From Lonicera japonica (lineage: Eukaryota; Streptophyta; Magnoliopsida; Dipsacales; Caprifoliaceae): a stretch of 64,000 bases of DNA. Positions 37,399-49,904 of this stretch are shown here, one piece after another. Positions within the stretch are counted from its first letter, which is position 1; every line of letters begins with the position of its first letter. Made by a program: the position numbers and the translations under genes. The stretch is from assembly GCA_021464415.1 (NCBI GenBank), contig CM038470.1, positions 30,747,774 to 30,811,773 of the forward strand, written 5' to 3'. The notes beneath the pieces are model-generated. The model was given only the letters and a program-made list of their open reading frames with translations, searched no databases and was not told the DNA's origin.

Positions 37399-40300
37399 TC
37401 AATAATGATAATGATTTGGCGATTCACCGTCGTATCGAAACAAGTTCCCGGCTTGTTCAAACTCAAAGTGATACGCATTACTAGCATGATCAACTTCATA
37501 GTGATACGCGTTACCATGAGGCTCGACTTCATAGTGATACGCATTGGTAGGAGGTTCCACCTCATAATGCTGGACTGCATGCGGCGGATCTTCGTGACTA
37601 TAGGCATAATGGGGTGGGGACGGAGTAGAAGGTTCACTTGGTGAAGGGTTCGGTATGGGTGTCTGGTTCCTGTCAACTCTGACCTTGTCAACCTTGATCT
37701 CAACTTCTTCAATGACTTCAAAAGAGTGGAAAATTGGGTGCAAATACGCGTCGGCCAAGTATGATTTTAAATTGAGATCTGGCTCAGACGCTTTTTCCTC
37801 AATGTCCTTTTCCATGGCTTCCTGAAAAAGGAGAGGTGAAATGGTTCATTAGTACTTCGAAATGATATTAAAAATTTAAAAGGGAGTAGAGGCGAAAATT
37901 ATTTATTAGTACTTTGAAATGCTATTGACATAGCAGATATGGCTTTCTATTGTAGCAATGCACAATGCTTAAAGCATAATGTACAACTTCTTAATGCACT
38001 AATTGCTTCGAAAGAAGCCATTTCAGCTTCGGCAAAAGCTTTTCCCCTTGAGAATGGTAAGAGTTTGAAGGATCGAACACAAACATCAACAAAAGCCGCC
38101 TCCTTAATCCAAAATGTTACTTTTCGATTATCTTACAGCTATGCCCCAACAATAATATTCAATATGATAGTCGTATTTATAAATGCAAACCTATCCCTAC
38201 CCAACCCCATCATCACATGATTATAGATGTGAGTGCCTTTTTAGTTCAACCGTAATACTAAATATTTTCTTGTGGCAACATGATTCATAGACAAGGTCAA
38301 AGTCAATTTGAAACAGCCAAATTGACTTTGTGCCAGTACCCTCCATTCCCAAACTATTATTTGCTCCATATATTAATGGAACTACCCGAATTTTTTCTGA
38401 AATGGCCAATCTCAATTAAGAGTCCGTCAATCTCTTTCAGAGAAGCCAAAATTCTCCACATTGACTAATCACTTTTGTACTCACACAGTCCCAATTAAGA
38501 GCGCGTTGTTCCTTTTTAGGATTGTCTCAAATTAAGAGTCAACTTTCCTTTTTAGGACATAATCAATGTACCAAGTTTCATGATACCAAATAAGTTGTGT
38601 TCTCAACCATAGATTATTTTGAAATTAGTGCATTCCACGAGGGAATATTTATTGTTGAATTACCAGAAACGTGCTTATTTGTATTGCCATTAAGATGCAG
38701 CTTACCTCAAGGGGGTACTTTCTGAATGCGGGTTCAAAGCGATTCTTGCAGTACTTGTGGAATGATAAAGTCAAAATAGGTAATGCCACAAGAAATGGGG
38801 TTGAATTGGCTGCCTTTTTTGTGCTAAGGAGACCCAATAAAAGAAGTTGAGAAATCAACAAGCTTGCTACTATGCGGCCGTGAACATGAGGCCAAAAGGC
38901 TGCACAACTCTCGTATTGTTGATTGTACACATTGATTACCTGTTTGATCAGCATTTTAAGGATCATAATGAGGTGTACTTAAATATGTGCAAATAGTTGA
39001 GAAAATAGAGCACATTATAAGGCTAATAAATCGACAAAACCCACAAATACTCAGGGAGAAGAATTAGTCACCCTTCTAGTAAAATACTGTCACTGTTGAA
39101 TGGAGAGTTTGAACAATTAGGAGCATGTTTGATTAATTTACCTAAAGAGGAAACGATTCCTTGTAATCGCTTCAAGTGGATAAATTTTCCATTGAAAACA
39201 AAAACTGGGCGGAGGGGAGTATTTAATTTATACATGTAAAATGATAGAACTAGGCCAAAAAGTTGTACAGGGGAACTGTAAATTGATTCCCTGGCAAATT
39301 TTGCAATCAAACACCACTAAAGATGGAAGCATATGAAATTTTGAGGGTTTTCCAGGGAAACAAAGTGCAATCAAACACGCCTTTAGATCCCATTTCAGAT
39401 AAAATGTTCAGTATTAAAATGTTATCCTCAGTGTTCGTTGTATACGTCCGTTAAAAGTACTATAAATTTCAGTGATTGCCAGGAAAAGAAACAAATTCAA
39501 AAGAGACACTAACCTGATGACGGTACACAAAGTAGGCAAAGGCGAAGAAGACTAATATAAAAGGAAGAAGGATCGGAGTAACCACGGCATATACAATTCC
39601 AAGAAGGAAATAAAGTTGAAGTGTTGGTAGAGTCTCGGGTAGATCCACACCCCCGGGGTTCATTGCCTTCACTCTATCCCTTTCAGTTTTCACCAAAAAC
39701 ATGTTCTTAAGGTGAAATATAACCAAAGGCTTCAACCGAAGAATCTCACCGGCAATGCCGGCCCACCCATCAACCATTATATATGTAATAAAGAAAGTAG
39801 CCTTCATTGGAATTGAGACCCCAATGGTTCTTGGAATCCTGCAACAACGGTGCAGCATTTGTTAGTGAGAGGAAAGCTCCAAAAAACATAGTGGCTGTGT
39901 TTGGTTCGTTGAAATTTTCATTACAATGGAAAATGTTTTCAGCATCATAAGTTTTTCATGAAAATGAAATGTTTCGTGCCTGTTTGGTTGCTGTCAGGAA
40001 GGATGAAAATCAACTACGGTATTTTCTGGCGTGTAATTGGTTTGCATCAAATGCGGAAACAGTTTCAAAGTAAATTATAGTCATTTTATAATATTACAAT
40101 GCAAATCATAACACGCCATTGAGTAAACGAAAAAAAGTTGGTAAAAGTACATGGAATTCAAGAGTGTTGATATGGTGTTTAATGTTAATTGGTCATTTTT
40201 TACTTTGCCCCCCATTTTGTATGTGAAATTAGGCTGAACTCCCCCTTTTCCCAAATCATTAGACTTTGTCCAACTGCAAGTGGGAGAATCTCAAAGTATT

Positions 40301-43300
40301 ACATAAAAATGGGAGGCAATGTCTATATTTGAACGTAATCCTTCAACTTAACACCCCGTTTTTATGTAATTCTCTGAGATCTCCTGCATGCAGGGGACAA
40401 AGTCTTAACGATTAGGAAAAAAGGGGAGGTCAGTCTAATTTCACAATAAAAATAGCAGGCAAAGTTAAAAAAAAAAAAAAACTTGTTAATTGTCAATGTT
40501 CTTCAAGTTTATGTCACTAAAAGAGAACTATCTAGTAAATAAACCACAAATGACATGGTAATGGATAATAACTATATTCATATAGATATATGGAACATTA
40601 CTGTGTAGGAGCTTGATGAAGGAAAGCATGAAGTTGCTCAAAAGCCGTTCCGGTCACAATACTCCCCAAGAAAACGTTAACCAGCATAAAATAATAGTAC
40701 TTTGCAGCAGTCCGGCGTTCTAATACAGAAAATGCTACATGTCCCTCAATTTTTGACATAATCATCAGAACATTAGGAAGAATGAGCAAGAAGATTTTGA
40801 GAGCTAGACCAGGAAGGAAACCCTGTAAGAATGACTTGATGAATTTCCTGCGCAAGTTTACCAAAATTTTCTTTGTTGTTAGAGATGAATGACAACCAGT
40901 TTAATGAAATATATCAAATGTACAACCATTGTATGTGAGAAACAAAGCCGTCATATCTATTAAGATGGATGTAAAAAGGGTATAATATGGGGATTTAAGG
41001 TTTATAAGCACAAAAATTGTATTGTCTGAAGGTTTTAACATTACAACCGGATCCTTGATATACTCCCTCTGTCTCAAATTTTATAGTCCCACGTTCCTTT
41101 GCAGGAAGTCTCAAATTGAGAGTCCCATTTCCATTTTGGGACATAACCAATTTACCAAATCTCGCAATGGAAAATAAGTTGTATTGTTGACCGCTGATTA
41201 GGTTGAAATTAGTGTTTCCTTAGACAATACAAAGTCAAAGTGACACTATCCATTTAAGCGGAGGGAGTAGAGATTTAGTTGCTTCGAGCTTTCTAACTAA
41301 AATTCACCTTAAAGGGAAAAAAATAAGAAAACACTTTTAACACGAAGATAGGAAGCAAGAATGCCAAACTTTTTGAACACAAAGCAACTCAACAGAACCC
41401 ATAGAACGTATTGGTAGGAACCATCTCTCCCAAAAGCTTAAGCTGTTAGGTAGTGAGCCAACAATGTATACACGTGGAGAGACAAACCAAACCAAAAGTG
41501 CACTTTGTGCACAAACACAAAGGAGATGTTAGGTAGTGAGCCAACAATGTATACACGTGGAGAGACAAACCAAACCAAAAGTGCACTTTGTGCACAAACA
41601 CAAAGGGGAAACAAATGCAAATGGGAGGATTCGAACCCGAGACCTTGCAGAACTTGAGCTTTTATACCATGTTAGAAACCATCTCTCCCAAAAGCTTAAG
41701 CTGTTAGGTAGTGAGCCAACAATGTATATCATGCTCTTCAACACATACAACTTTATTTATGTCACATTGAAGATGAATCTTTTAAGTAATAAGAATAACA
41801 AGAGAAGATAATTACTACAGAAATATATTCATATAACCATGTACACAGGATTTTATTTGGTTTAACTGAAACTCCTCCACAGTTCGGGGGGACAACATAT
41901 TTTTATTATTGTTTTGATCTTTGAACATTTAGTATAAAATATTGTGTCATTGACATGTTTCTTTATACTTGTTGTGTGGCCAGTAGCATTGAAATAGTAT
42001 AAACACTGTATCATTTTCATTAATGGACATTAGTTCCACTTCCACCTCAATTTTTTATCTGTCTTGCACAATCACACTAAATATATAATATTTTTAGAAG
42101 CAACCAAACTGCTGGTAGTGGGTTAATGGGCGATCACACAAATAATTGTTAAACACGACAAGAAATTAGTTCCTAATGAATAAATAAATACAAATTCATA
42201 TACCACATGCAGCAATACTTAAAAAAAAAAAAAATTGTAGTTTTAAAGATAGATAATTCACTCACAATTCAATAACAGGCCTGAGGAAAGGAGCAACTTT
42301 TTCGAGACCGTCAAGATTTGCTAGTGATTGGACGAAAGCAATAGGTATCATATAAAAGAAGACGAGAGCAAACACCAACAATGATATCACAAGTTTCCGT
42401 ATGCTCAGCCAAACAAAGGGTATAGCCAGATTTTTCCAGTATACATCTCGGGGTTCAGGGGCCCAATGCGTTAACCATAGAGTTGGATTCTTGCTTTGTT
42501 GTGTCTGTGCACACACAGCGGCTCCCCATCGAGAATTAAATGATACAAAGGCAGCTGATATAATGGATTTTGGGTCCTTGAGAATCCTTTGGCGTTCCAT
42601 TGTTAACTAAAAGAGCAGAGCAATACAAAGATGAAATAATGTACTAAAGCAATTTCCAAAGAAAAATTTGATATTACGTTTGCAGAAAAAATGAGTTAAA
42701 TACTTGGCAATACCAAACACAAATTAGACTGTTGTGGATGCTCTACTGTCATTTAGAGGGTCGTTTCACACCCCTAGCCTGTGGAGAAATTGTAACGACC
42801 CACATCAACATCAGTGGAGTAATGAGTGATCTTTGTCTAATATTATATTTGAGTGAATTGAATCTAAAATACATTTTGGGCGAGCCGTTCTGGGTCAGGG
42901 CTCATGGTATTCGATGTGTGGTAATTTTGTGTGTGAAGCTAACAATGAGCTGAAAATTGGTGTGTGACCCATCTAATGAGGATGTCAGCGCATCAATTGG
43001 GTTGTTGGGTGGGGGGCGATGGTGTATGTGCCCTTGTATGGCTGCAGTAGGTGCTGCAAGGCTACGGGTGCTATGGGTATTCATCCCACATTACCTAGAT
43101 GAGGTGAATTGTGCTATATGTGTCACTACTAATCCTTTCTAATAAGAGGCCTATCGAGGAAAAAGAAAATCGTGCGAGCTCAGGCCCAAAGCAGTATCTT
43201 ACTCGGTGGACCTGAACATGACAATAACAACACATATCCACATTGGAAATATGGTAACCAAGTTAACTGATAAATGGTTAAAATTATGAATTATAATTAG

Positions 43301-46300
43301 ATTTTTATGAAAACTCACCATTTTGTCAAGCTCCTTGACCTGATGTTCATAGTAATCAATGGAATCAACTCTTTCACCACAAAGCCCAAGGCAACCTTTC
43401 TAAATACAGGAAAGATTATTGTTAAAACAAATCACTCTTATCAACTTACATAAATAGCATATAAAATTAGCCTGTATCATCAATTTATAATGCTTCTATG
43501 ACTTTAGGTGCAAAAGGAGCTACCTTAGTGGTCGGCTTTTTGCTTTGATTTCTTTCAAACTTAAGCTTGTTATAGTCCAGCCAATTTTGGAGCCTATCTC
43601 TTTTTCTGATGAGTTTGGCGAATTTATTTGCATTATAGACAGCCTGAATAAAGAACAGATAAACAGAAACTATTATAAACTGCAAATTGAGCAAATTTCA
43701 CAACGTAAAATTTTAATAAATAACTCATAGAGTCATAGTACTTGATGGCAGAGATAGTGATCTGGGTGATTTTTGCGAAAGAAGTTCTCCACACTATCTG
43801 ATACTGATCGGCCAGAATTATGTGGCACATTTCTTACTAGTACCTGCAAAATAAGTGCATGCAAAAGATTGCAATACAGAAGTTTTTGAGAATCTAGTCA
43901 ACGTCAAACAGACGAAAAAAATAAACATGTTTAGTACATAATTCAGGTGCAAAGATAAATTTGGACATTGCAAGATACTTGACTTACAAAATGATCTCAT
44001 AATTTACACAGTACCAAAAAAATGGTTGTTAGAGATTAGTCTAAAGCTTTGGGAAATAATTACAGGCAGGTCCGGTAACATTTACGATGCATTACTGTAA
44101 CAGAGCATGATTATCAATTTATAATATACAAATCAACGATTGTAGCATTAATCATTGTGAATTGTTTGTAAAAGCATCTGTTTGATCATACAGTTTTGTG
44201 ATTAGTACGTTGATCATAGATATTTTAGAAGTGTTAGATCTTCGATGAACTGATTGTGTGAGCTGATTGTAGTAGTGTGATGAACTAATTGTGACAATGC
44301 CACAAATGAAGTTCAACTCACTGTGAATTGTTCTGCACGCCTGCGTTTGGAAGCCAAAAACTTCAACCTCATTGACGCTACTTTACCATATTCCGTGTAA
44401 AGCATGTAGCAAATCCAAAATGTGAACAAGTATTCCACTGATATGTGCGCAAAGAACCTGAAATCAACCATAATGGCACCTCTCTTTAGTTTTCGTTCCC
44501 TTATTTTAGAGTAAGATATATAATGAAGAAAATACGTGAACACTATATACAGTTTATGTTTGATAAGGGGTCCCTAAGAGTCCAAATAACAATGCACCAA
44601 AAAGATTTGGATTTCATTTTATTTTTTTTAAATAGATTTAGATTTCATTTGCGTAAGCTAATATCATGGAAGATCAAACTAATAACTTTTTGTTAAAAAA
44701 AATAGTTAAATTGATTTGAGGGTGAAAAATCAACCCAACCTGTTAAGCCCGCCCATTAAATGCAGCCAACTACCACTCCTGCCACTCCGCCGCCACTACC
44801 ACCACCACCACCACCATATTTATACATGTATTGGATTTTCGTGACACGTTGCATTTAAAGAGTGAAAGTAGCGTAGTGGCTGAAGCTAAAATAATATCTT
44901 GACGTTGGCAAAGTGTTCAAGACCATAGCTTATGCTAAATATATGAAATTTCGTGAAATAAAAGCCCGCGAGGGCAAAACTGGAAAAGAAAAATAAGAAA
45001 CAGCTTCAACAACTGCCAACTGTGTTCTGGCTGTGTATATATCTATAATTTACATATACACCGGCAGAACTAGCAAGGGGCTTAGCAAGGCTAAAACCTG
45101 GGAGGCTTTTTGCAGTACATTTACCTTTCGATGTAATGTTTTTGTTAATGTATCTTATCAGCCCACCCTGTGCATTTGAGATGCTTATATATTTTTTATA
45201 GAGTAGATTATATATGGATTTGGCTAGCAATGCTCTCGTAAAAGATATTACTCCTAACATATGAAATTAAAAAAATTATCTTATTTGGGTTGTTTAAAAT
45301 TAATAGGCTCATTTCTTTTTCGAGACATAATCAATGATATCAATTTTTACAATAGAAAATAAGTTATATTATTAACTAGTGATTAGGTTGAAATTAATTT
45401 TTTTAAAATTATTTATATTAAAATTAGACTATCATTTCAAGATGGAAGGAGTAATTATATAACATTGTAAGTTCATACTAGCTAGCCAGGGCAAGTATAA
45501 ATTCCCGGCTCAGCCACTGTATATATATTTGAGGAATTAGATGAGATCCATCGACTGGGTGAATATGGTCAGTAGGGGTAATTAGATTTTAAATATTTTG
45601 CCTAAAACACCCTTCTAAGATAGACCACATGGGATCCATGTATGATTTGCCAATAGTCCAATACCAATGTGGATCCAATGTGAATTGCAACAAATGGACT
45701 AAATTGCAACAAATAAACAGATTGAGGGCTACGCTGAAACAAAATAATCTTGGGACCAAACTGAAACCAAGTGATACTTTAGGGGCCAAATGTGCAATTT
45801 TCTCTAAAACATTTTCAGGCCCTTAAAGAAGAAAATTTTCTGAAAAACCAGATGTTGGCATATGCTATTGTCATTTCAAAACTATGAGGCCAATCTTCAC
45901 TTTTTTAAACAAGAAAATGTACACTTTTTGTCAAGAAAATATTTATATGGGAAGTAATGATACCAGAGTAAAACAGATGTACCTTTAATTTAGAAGAGAA
46001 ACATAAACTTACTTGACTGATTTTGGACGGATATTTGATATTGAAAGCTTATCAATATTACTGACAACCAATTCTTTGCTAAGGAAGAATAATGTTCCAC
46101 CCGACACATTGACTGGAATAAGAACCAACAGTGCCACGATAGTTATTGGTCCAAATATCTTCAAGCTGCCAATAAGAAAAAAAAAATTAGAAATAGTTTG
46201 AAATTCAATGAAGCTTCAATCCACATCTTCAACATTGTGATATAAAAAAAAGAAAAATCTTTTTCATTTTTACATGAATTATTGCTCTAGCACGGGATTC

Positions 46301-48304
46301 ACCATCCTGTAAAAGCTACATGGGTAATATCAACCTATATTCAAATTTATAATTTTTTCTTTAAGTCAAGACTAATTTGAAACGAACAAACACATTCTAG
46401 GTGCATTCAAATAAAAATAATCGACTGCCAAAGACCCACTTCCTCGTACCTCCACAACCCCCCCCCAAAAAAAAAAAAAAAAGAGGGCCATCTTTTCTAC
46501 CTACTGAACTAAATAGCATTGACTTTAAATCACTTGTAGTGCTTGACCAAAGTTGACTCGCTAAGCCAAGTTTCTGGCATTGGGCTCCATTTTGTTGTCG
46601 GGAAAGTTATTCCCAGGAAAGTGCAGTAAAGTGAAGCGAAGGAAAAAGAAACTTACTTTCCTGAATGCGTTTGTCAGGAAACATAATTTTCCTGACGGAC
46701 CCTTGGTGTATTGGATTCTGAGTTCCGTGTGACAAACAACAGTTGCAATTTTGAATTTGTTGCGACTATAGAGATGTTTGCTAAAAATAATTATTTACTA
46801 TGTGAATACATTTCAAAAGTTGGAAGTTTAGCCCGGAATTGCTGTAAGAATTTCAAGAAAATATATAAAAGAACTCGGGAACCAACTGGCACACTTAAAA
46901 CTTATACATGACTTGGAGTCTTAGAAATCATTTAGCAATAGTGATAACAATGAGGGATAATTTTTAGGTATAATTGGTCATAATCAAAAGACCCGTCCAA
47001 TCCATGCTTTTTTTAGTATAATTAGCCTTAATCTTCTCAATGATTTTTCTCTTGTGATAGTGTCTTCCAGATTCCCTGGACCCACAACCCAAGTCCTTTA
47101 AGTCTTATTCTATAATTATTGTTAACTTTTTATTATAAACAGATTAGCCAAAAACTGCACTAGAAAAGCTGAAAGAAAACCCTAGGTCCAAAAGTATTAG
47201 CTTAATTACATATGGATACCATTTTTTTAGATCCAAAAGCATTAGCTTAATTGATTGATAGCAAAAGCACTTACATTCACTAGCCCTAATTATGAAGCTC
47301 TACAGATTTTATTTTTATATTTTTTTTAAAAAAAAAACACCATTTATAACCAGAAAATCATAAGAAATTGACAATAAAAGGACAATTATTTGCGGCAAAA
47401 TAAAATTTTCAAATATACAATTCCAAATTCTGAAATACTCAACAAACCACTCCATATCTGTAAATCATCATTAAATAAATTATTAGAATGAAAATTAGAA
47501 ATACAAAGAAATTTCACATAAATTTAGCTCACTAAAAATACAAATTTTCAAAATTTTCCTCTCCCATAAAAAAATGTTTGAAAATTGACTAGCCACTCCA
47601 AATCCTAAAATTTTATCCACAAAAGAAATACCCGTAACCATCCAACACTGTGAAAATTGACTACCCACATCAGAAAAAATAAGCAGTCGGTCAACAATTG
47701 ACTAAGTAGTAGAAAACCCAATTTTCTCAGCAAACAAACACTGAGAAAATAGAAGCACAAAGAATTACCAGAGAAGCAAAAGAGAAGAGCAAAATTAACA
47801 ATACCTCAGAATGAAATACCCATAACAATAGAAGACTGAGAAAATTGACTAACCACTTCAGGAGAAAAAAACAGCAGAATTAAGTCATTAACTATTGACT
47901 ACGAAGTAGAAATCCCAAAAACTTCTCAGCAAACAAACACCACCAAGAAAATAAAAAAGCAAAGGAGAACAGGAAAATTAAGAGTACCCAAGAATGTAAA
48001 TCCTCAAGAAAACAGCAGAATCAAGTCCAGCATGATTGATAATCTCTTCCTCACTCATCTTCATAGCTTGAGGCATCCAATTAAGGAAAGTAAGATAAGT
48101 CTTGAAATTGAGATTGACAAATTTCCCCACAAAATTCCCACTAGTTCCCCTTGGACTAGACCTTTCTCCTTTAATGTACCATTTGGCAAAGTAAACTCTG
48201 TCATTAATGGGTTGAATCCTCAACAGAGCAAAGGCTAGCAAGAATGCAAAGGCACCCAGTATGTTAATTGCTGCAGAAACCCCAATATCTCCAAGATTTG
48301 CCAT
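37399..48304 (-). CDS. OSCA1-like: OSCA/CSC1-like hyperosmolality-gated ion channel, 11 coding exons
   Basis: A predicted plasma-membrane mechanosensitive, Ca2+-permeable channel of the OSCA/TMEM63 family. Exons (- strand): 48304-47988, 46165-46013, 44457-44322, 43843-43742, 43643-43524, 43399-43319, 42606-42266, 40847-40602, 39838-39514, 38939-38706, 37821-37399; all junctions are GT-AG and in phase, giving 825 aa. N-terminal RSN1_TM region about 5-175 (MANLGDIGVSAAINIL), PHM7_cyt loop about 200-365 (LQNWLDYNKLKF, SRWGAAVCAQT), channel domain about 370-645 (LANLDGLEKVAPFL, TYIMVDGWAGIAGEIL, FWPHVHGR). The C-terminus has NLKSYLADAYLHP, then a Pro/Ser-rich linker and five 11-residue YHYEVEP-type repeats (766-820). 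Introns carry many MITEs and a TRIM. The family is certain; the subclade is not. Confidence 0.95.
38490..38645. mobile_element. Stowaway-like remnant in OSCA intron 10
   Basis: Contains TCCCAATTAAGAG, GGACATAATCAATGTACCAA and TTGAAATTAGTGCATTCC, the internal phrases of the Stowaway copies at 8453 and 41063, but no intact terminal repeats. Equivalent remnants sit in fragments A (about 16330) and B (about 21340), so the insertion predates the array duplication. Confidence 0.55.
39120..39382. mobile_element. MITE with TTA target duplication in OSCA intron 9
   Basis: The ends GGAGCATGTTTGATT and AATCAAACACGCCT are inverted. TTA flanks both sides (39117-39119, 39383-39385), as in PIF/Harbinger MITEs. 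A homologous copy is present in fragment B (about 29975-30235), so it was inserted before the duplication. Confidence 0.68.
40200..40467. repeat. Foldback MITE with ~110-base arms in OSCA intron 8
   Basis: The left arm from TTACTTTGCC and the right arm ending GGCAAAGTTAA are near reverse complements throughout (TGAAATTAGGCTGA with TCAGTCTAATTTCA; ATTACATAAAAATGGG with CCCGTTTTTATGTAAT). Only a short centre is unpaired. Transcribed in the OSCA pre-mRNA, it would form a long hairpin. Confidence 0.75.
41063..41267. mobile_element. Stowaway MITE in OSCA intron 7
   Basis: The termini CTCCCTCTGTCTCAAATTTT and AAGCGGAGGGAG form an inverted pair, with TA at 41061-41062 and 41268-41269. The length is 205 bp, the same as the copy in bZIP intron 11, with which it shares internal phrases. 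Confidence 0.83.
41412..41743 (-). mobile_element. TRIM (miniature LTR retrotransposon) with internal tandem duplication
   Basis: Read on the - strand, an LTR-like segment (TGTTGAAGAGCATG... to ...GATGGTTTCTAACA, about 41743-41672) is followed by TGGTATAAAAGCTC, an eroded tRNA-Met primer site, then GGGTTCGAATCCTCCC. At 41490-41412 the LTR phrase TTGGCTCACTACCTAACAGC and GGGAGAGATGGTT recur as the second LTR. An exact ~83-bp unit (41444-41526 and 41527-41609) is duplicated in tandem inside. No coding sequence. Inserted in OSCA intron 7. Confidence 0.65.
42700..43200. repeat. GC-richer repeat-like segment in OSCA intron 6
   Basis: This stretch is richer in G+C than the rest of the intron. It contains TAACGACCCACATC and CACATTACCTAGATGAGGTG, wording often seen in plant LTR or solo-LTR remnants. 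I could not find matching ends or a target duplication, so this is tentative. Confidence 0.3.
45290..45451. mobile_element. Eroded Stowaway-like element in OSCA intron 2
   Basis: Contains GAGACATAATCAATG and AGGTTGAAATTAATTTTT and ends AAGATGGAAGGAGTA, all matching parts of the better preserved Stowaway copies. The left terminus is unclear. Confidence 0.45.
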
Positions 48305-49055
48305 GGCTCGAAGTTCTAGAGAGAGAAAAATTTAGAGAGAGAGAGTTTGTAGAGGATGGTAATATGGGAAGGAATAAAAAGTGGTTTCGGGATAAAGGGA
48401 AGAAAGGTATATGGAAAGTGGAAAAATGGGAGAGAAAAGGGAAGAATATTGTTTTCCTTAATATATTAGGAAAGCAGTGGAGGCAACATAATCGCATTTT
48501 ATGATTATACAGTATACACGCATGTGAATACATAAGTGATATGTGTATATCACGATATATATTTTTTATGATATTTGAAAAAAGTGGGGTTTGATTTTGG
48601 TTGAAGGGTTTTGTACTTTTGTTTGGAATATGCTACCAAACAGAACAAATTGCTGCACCCATGTGAAGGGATTTTTGGCTGCTATAACGGGTTGGGACAA
48701 TTGTAGTTGGGGCAAGTTTAGAATTGCAAATATGGATTAATTGAAGTGTACGAAAATTAATTCTAATATTTTATGGTAAAAAGTAAAAATATAAAATGTT
48801 TGAGCTTGTGTAATTGTATTGTATTGTATTGGGATACTTTCACTTGTATTCTTATCAAAATTATTGATTTTTAACATTTTTAAATATTATTGTTATTTGT
48901 AAAGGACTCTATTAGAATTTTACAAGCAAGTCACAAAATTAGTTTCAAATTCAACTGCACTTTTATTTTTATTAGTTGCAAGTTTGAATCTCATCTGCTC
49001 AATTGTATTATATAGATTGTTTAGAGAGAAAAAAAAATAGTTAATTTTATGCTCA
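48305..49055 (-). promoter_or_regulatory. Probable promoter and 5'UTR region of the OSCA gene
   Basis: This stretch lies directly upstream of the OSCA start codon on the - strand. It begins with a GA/CT-rich leader (48310-48470 contains repeated AGAGAG and GGGAAG tracts), as is common in plant 5'UTRs. I cannot place a TATA box with confidence. Confidence 0.4.
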
Positions 49056-49304
49056 CTCCTTCCTATCAACATTTAAACACACTTAATGCACTCGTTTCTC
49101 TTATACTATATCAAAAATTTGTGTTTGACTATGTATCATAATTTTTTTAATAAATACTGTATTTTGAAATTGATAACAATGTAATTAAATACGAGTACAT
49201 TAGAAAAAATAAAATTTTAGTGCACTCTTTAAAAAGCAAGTGGCTTATAATTTGGGAAGGATAAAAGTGAAAAATGAGTTTATCTTTGTGGGTCGGAGGG
49301 AGTA
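49056..49304. mobile_element. Degenerate Stowaway-like MITE
   Basis: The left edge CTCACTCCTTCCTATCAAC and right edge GTGGGTCGGAGGGAG are imperfect inverted repeats, with TA beside the right end (GGAGGGAGTAA). About 250 bp, non-coding. Confidence 0.45.
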
Positions 49305-49549
49305 ATTTAATTTTGACAAAACATTTTAAATATTAATTATCTTAACAAAAAACAATAAAAGAGGTGAAAAAAGAAGCCAAAAGGGACTCCAATAAGGGAA
49401 GGAGTATATAAAGTCTTCTTTCTTGCCATTTCAAATTTCTAACATGGGTTCGGTTTGTTTTCCAAGCGGCGGAAAATGGGGGTCGCTATCATGACAAAAT
49501 CGCTAATTCATCGCCTTGGAATCGGCTTTCTTTCAGTGATTTAAGGTGT

Positions 49550-49870
49550 TATTGTATGTGCAGTGTTATTTATATTTCTATACTTGTTATAAATATTATT
49601 TTTGTCACAAACATTTTTTATAGTAATTTTATTATTATCAACACTTTCTAAAACTAGTTTGAAAAAAAAATAGTGCAATCACATAAACTTAACCCACATG
49701 AAAAGAGTTTGTTGATAAAAATTCGTTTAATATTAAGTAATGGAGTGTTAAAGTGTTTTTCAAAAAAGACCCGTTCAGTGAGAGGTGAGTGCATTCACAT
49801 AAACTCGCTTCAAATAGGAATAGTGTTGTTAAACAGTCACCTAACATTATGAAATGGAAGAGAGTGTTTG
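49550..49870 (-). mobile_element. Decayed inverted relative of the element at 50820
   Basis: In reverse orientation it shares phrases with 50820-51224 and 58045-58432, such as TTTTTGTCACAAACA, GTTATTTATA and the GTGAGTGCATTCACATAAACTCG stretch (partial). The ends are not well defined. Confidence 0.4.
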
Positions 49871-49904
49871 TAATATGGAAATAAGGTAAAAGGTTCTGCG
49901 TAAT

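Noticed and set aside
41625..41660. tRNA gene suggested by GGATTCGAACCC
   Set aside because: No acceptor stem, anticodon arm or D arm could be assembled; the motif belongs to the TRIM next to its primer site.
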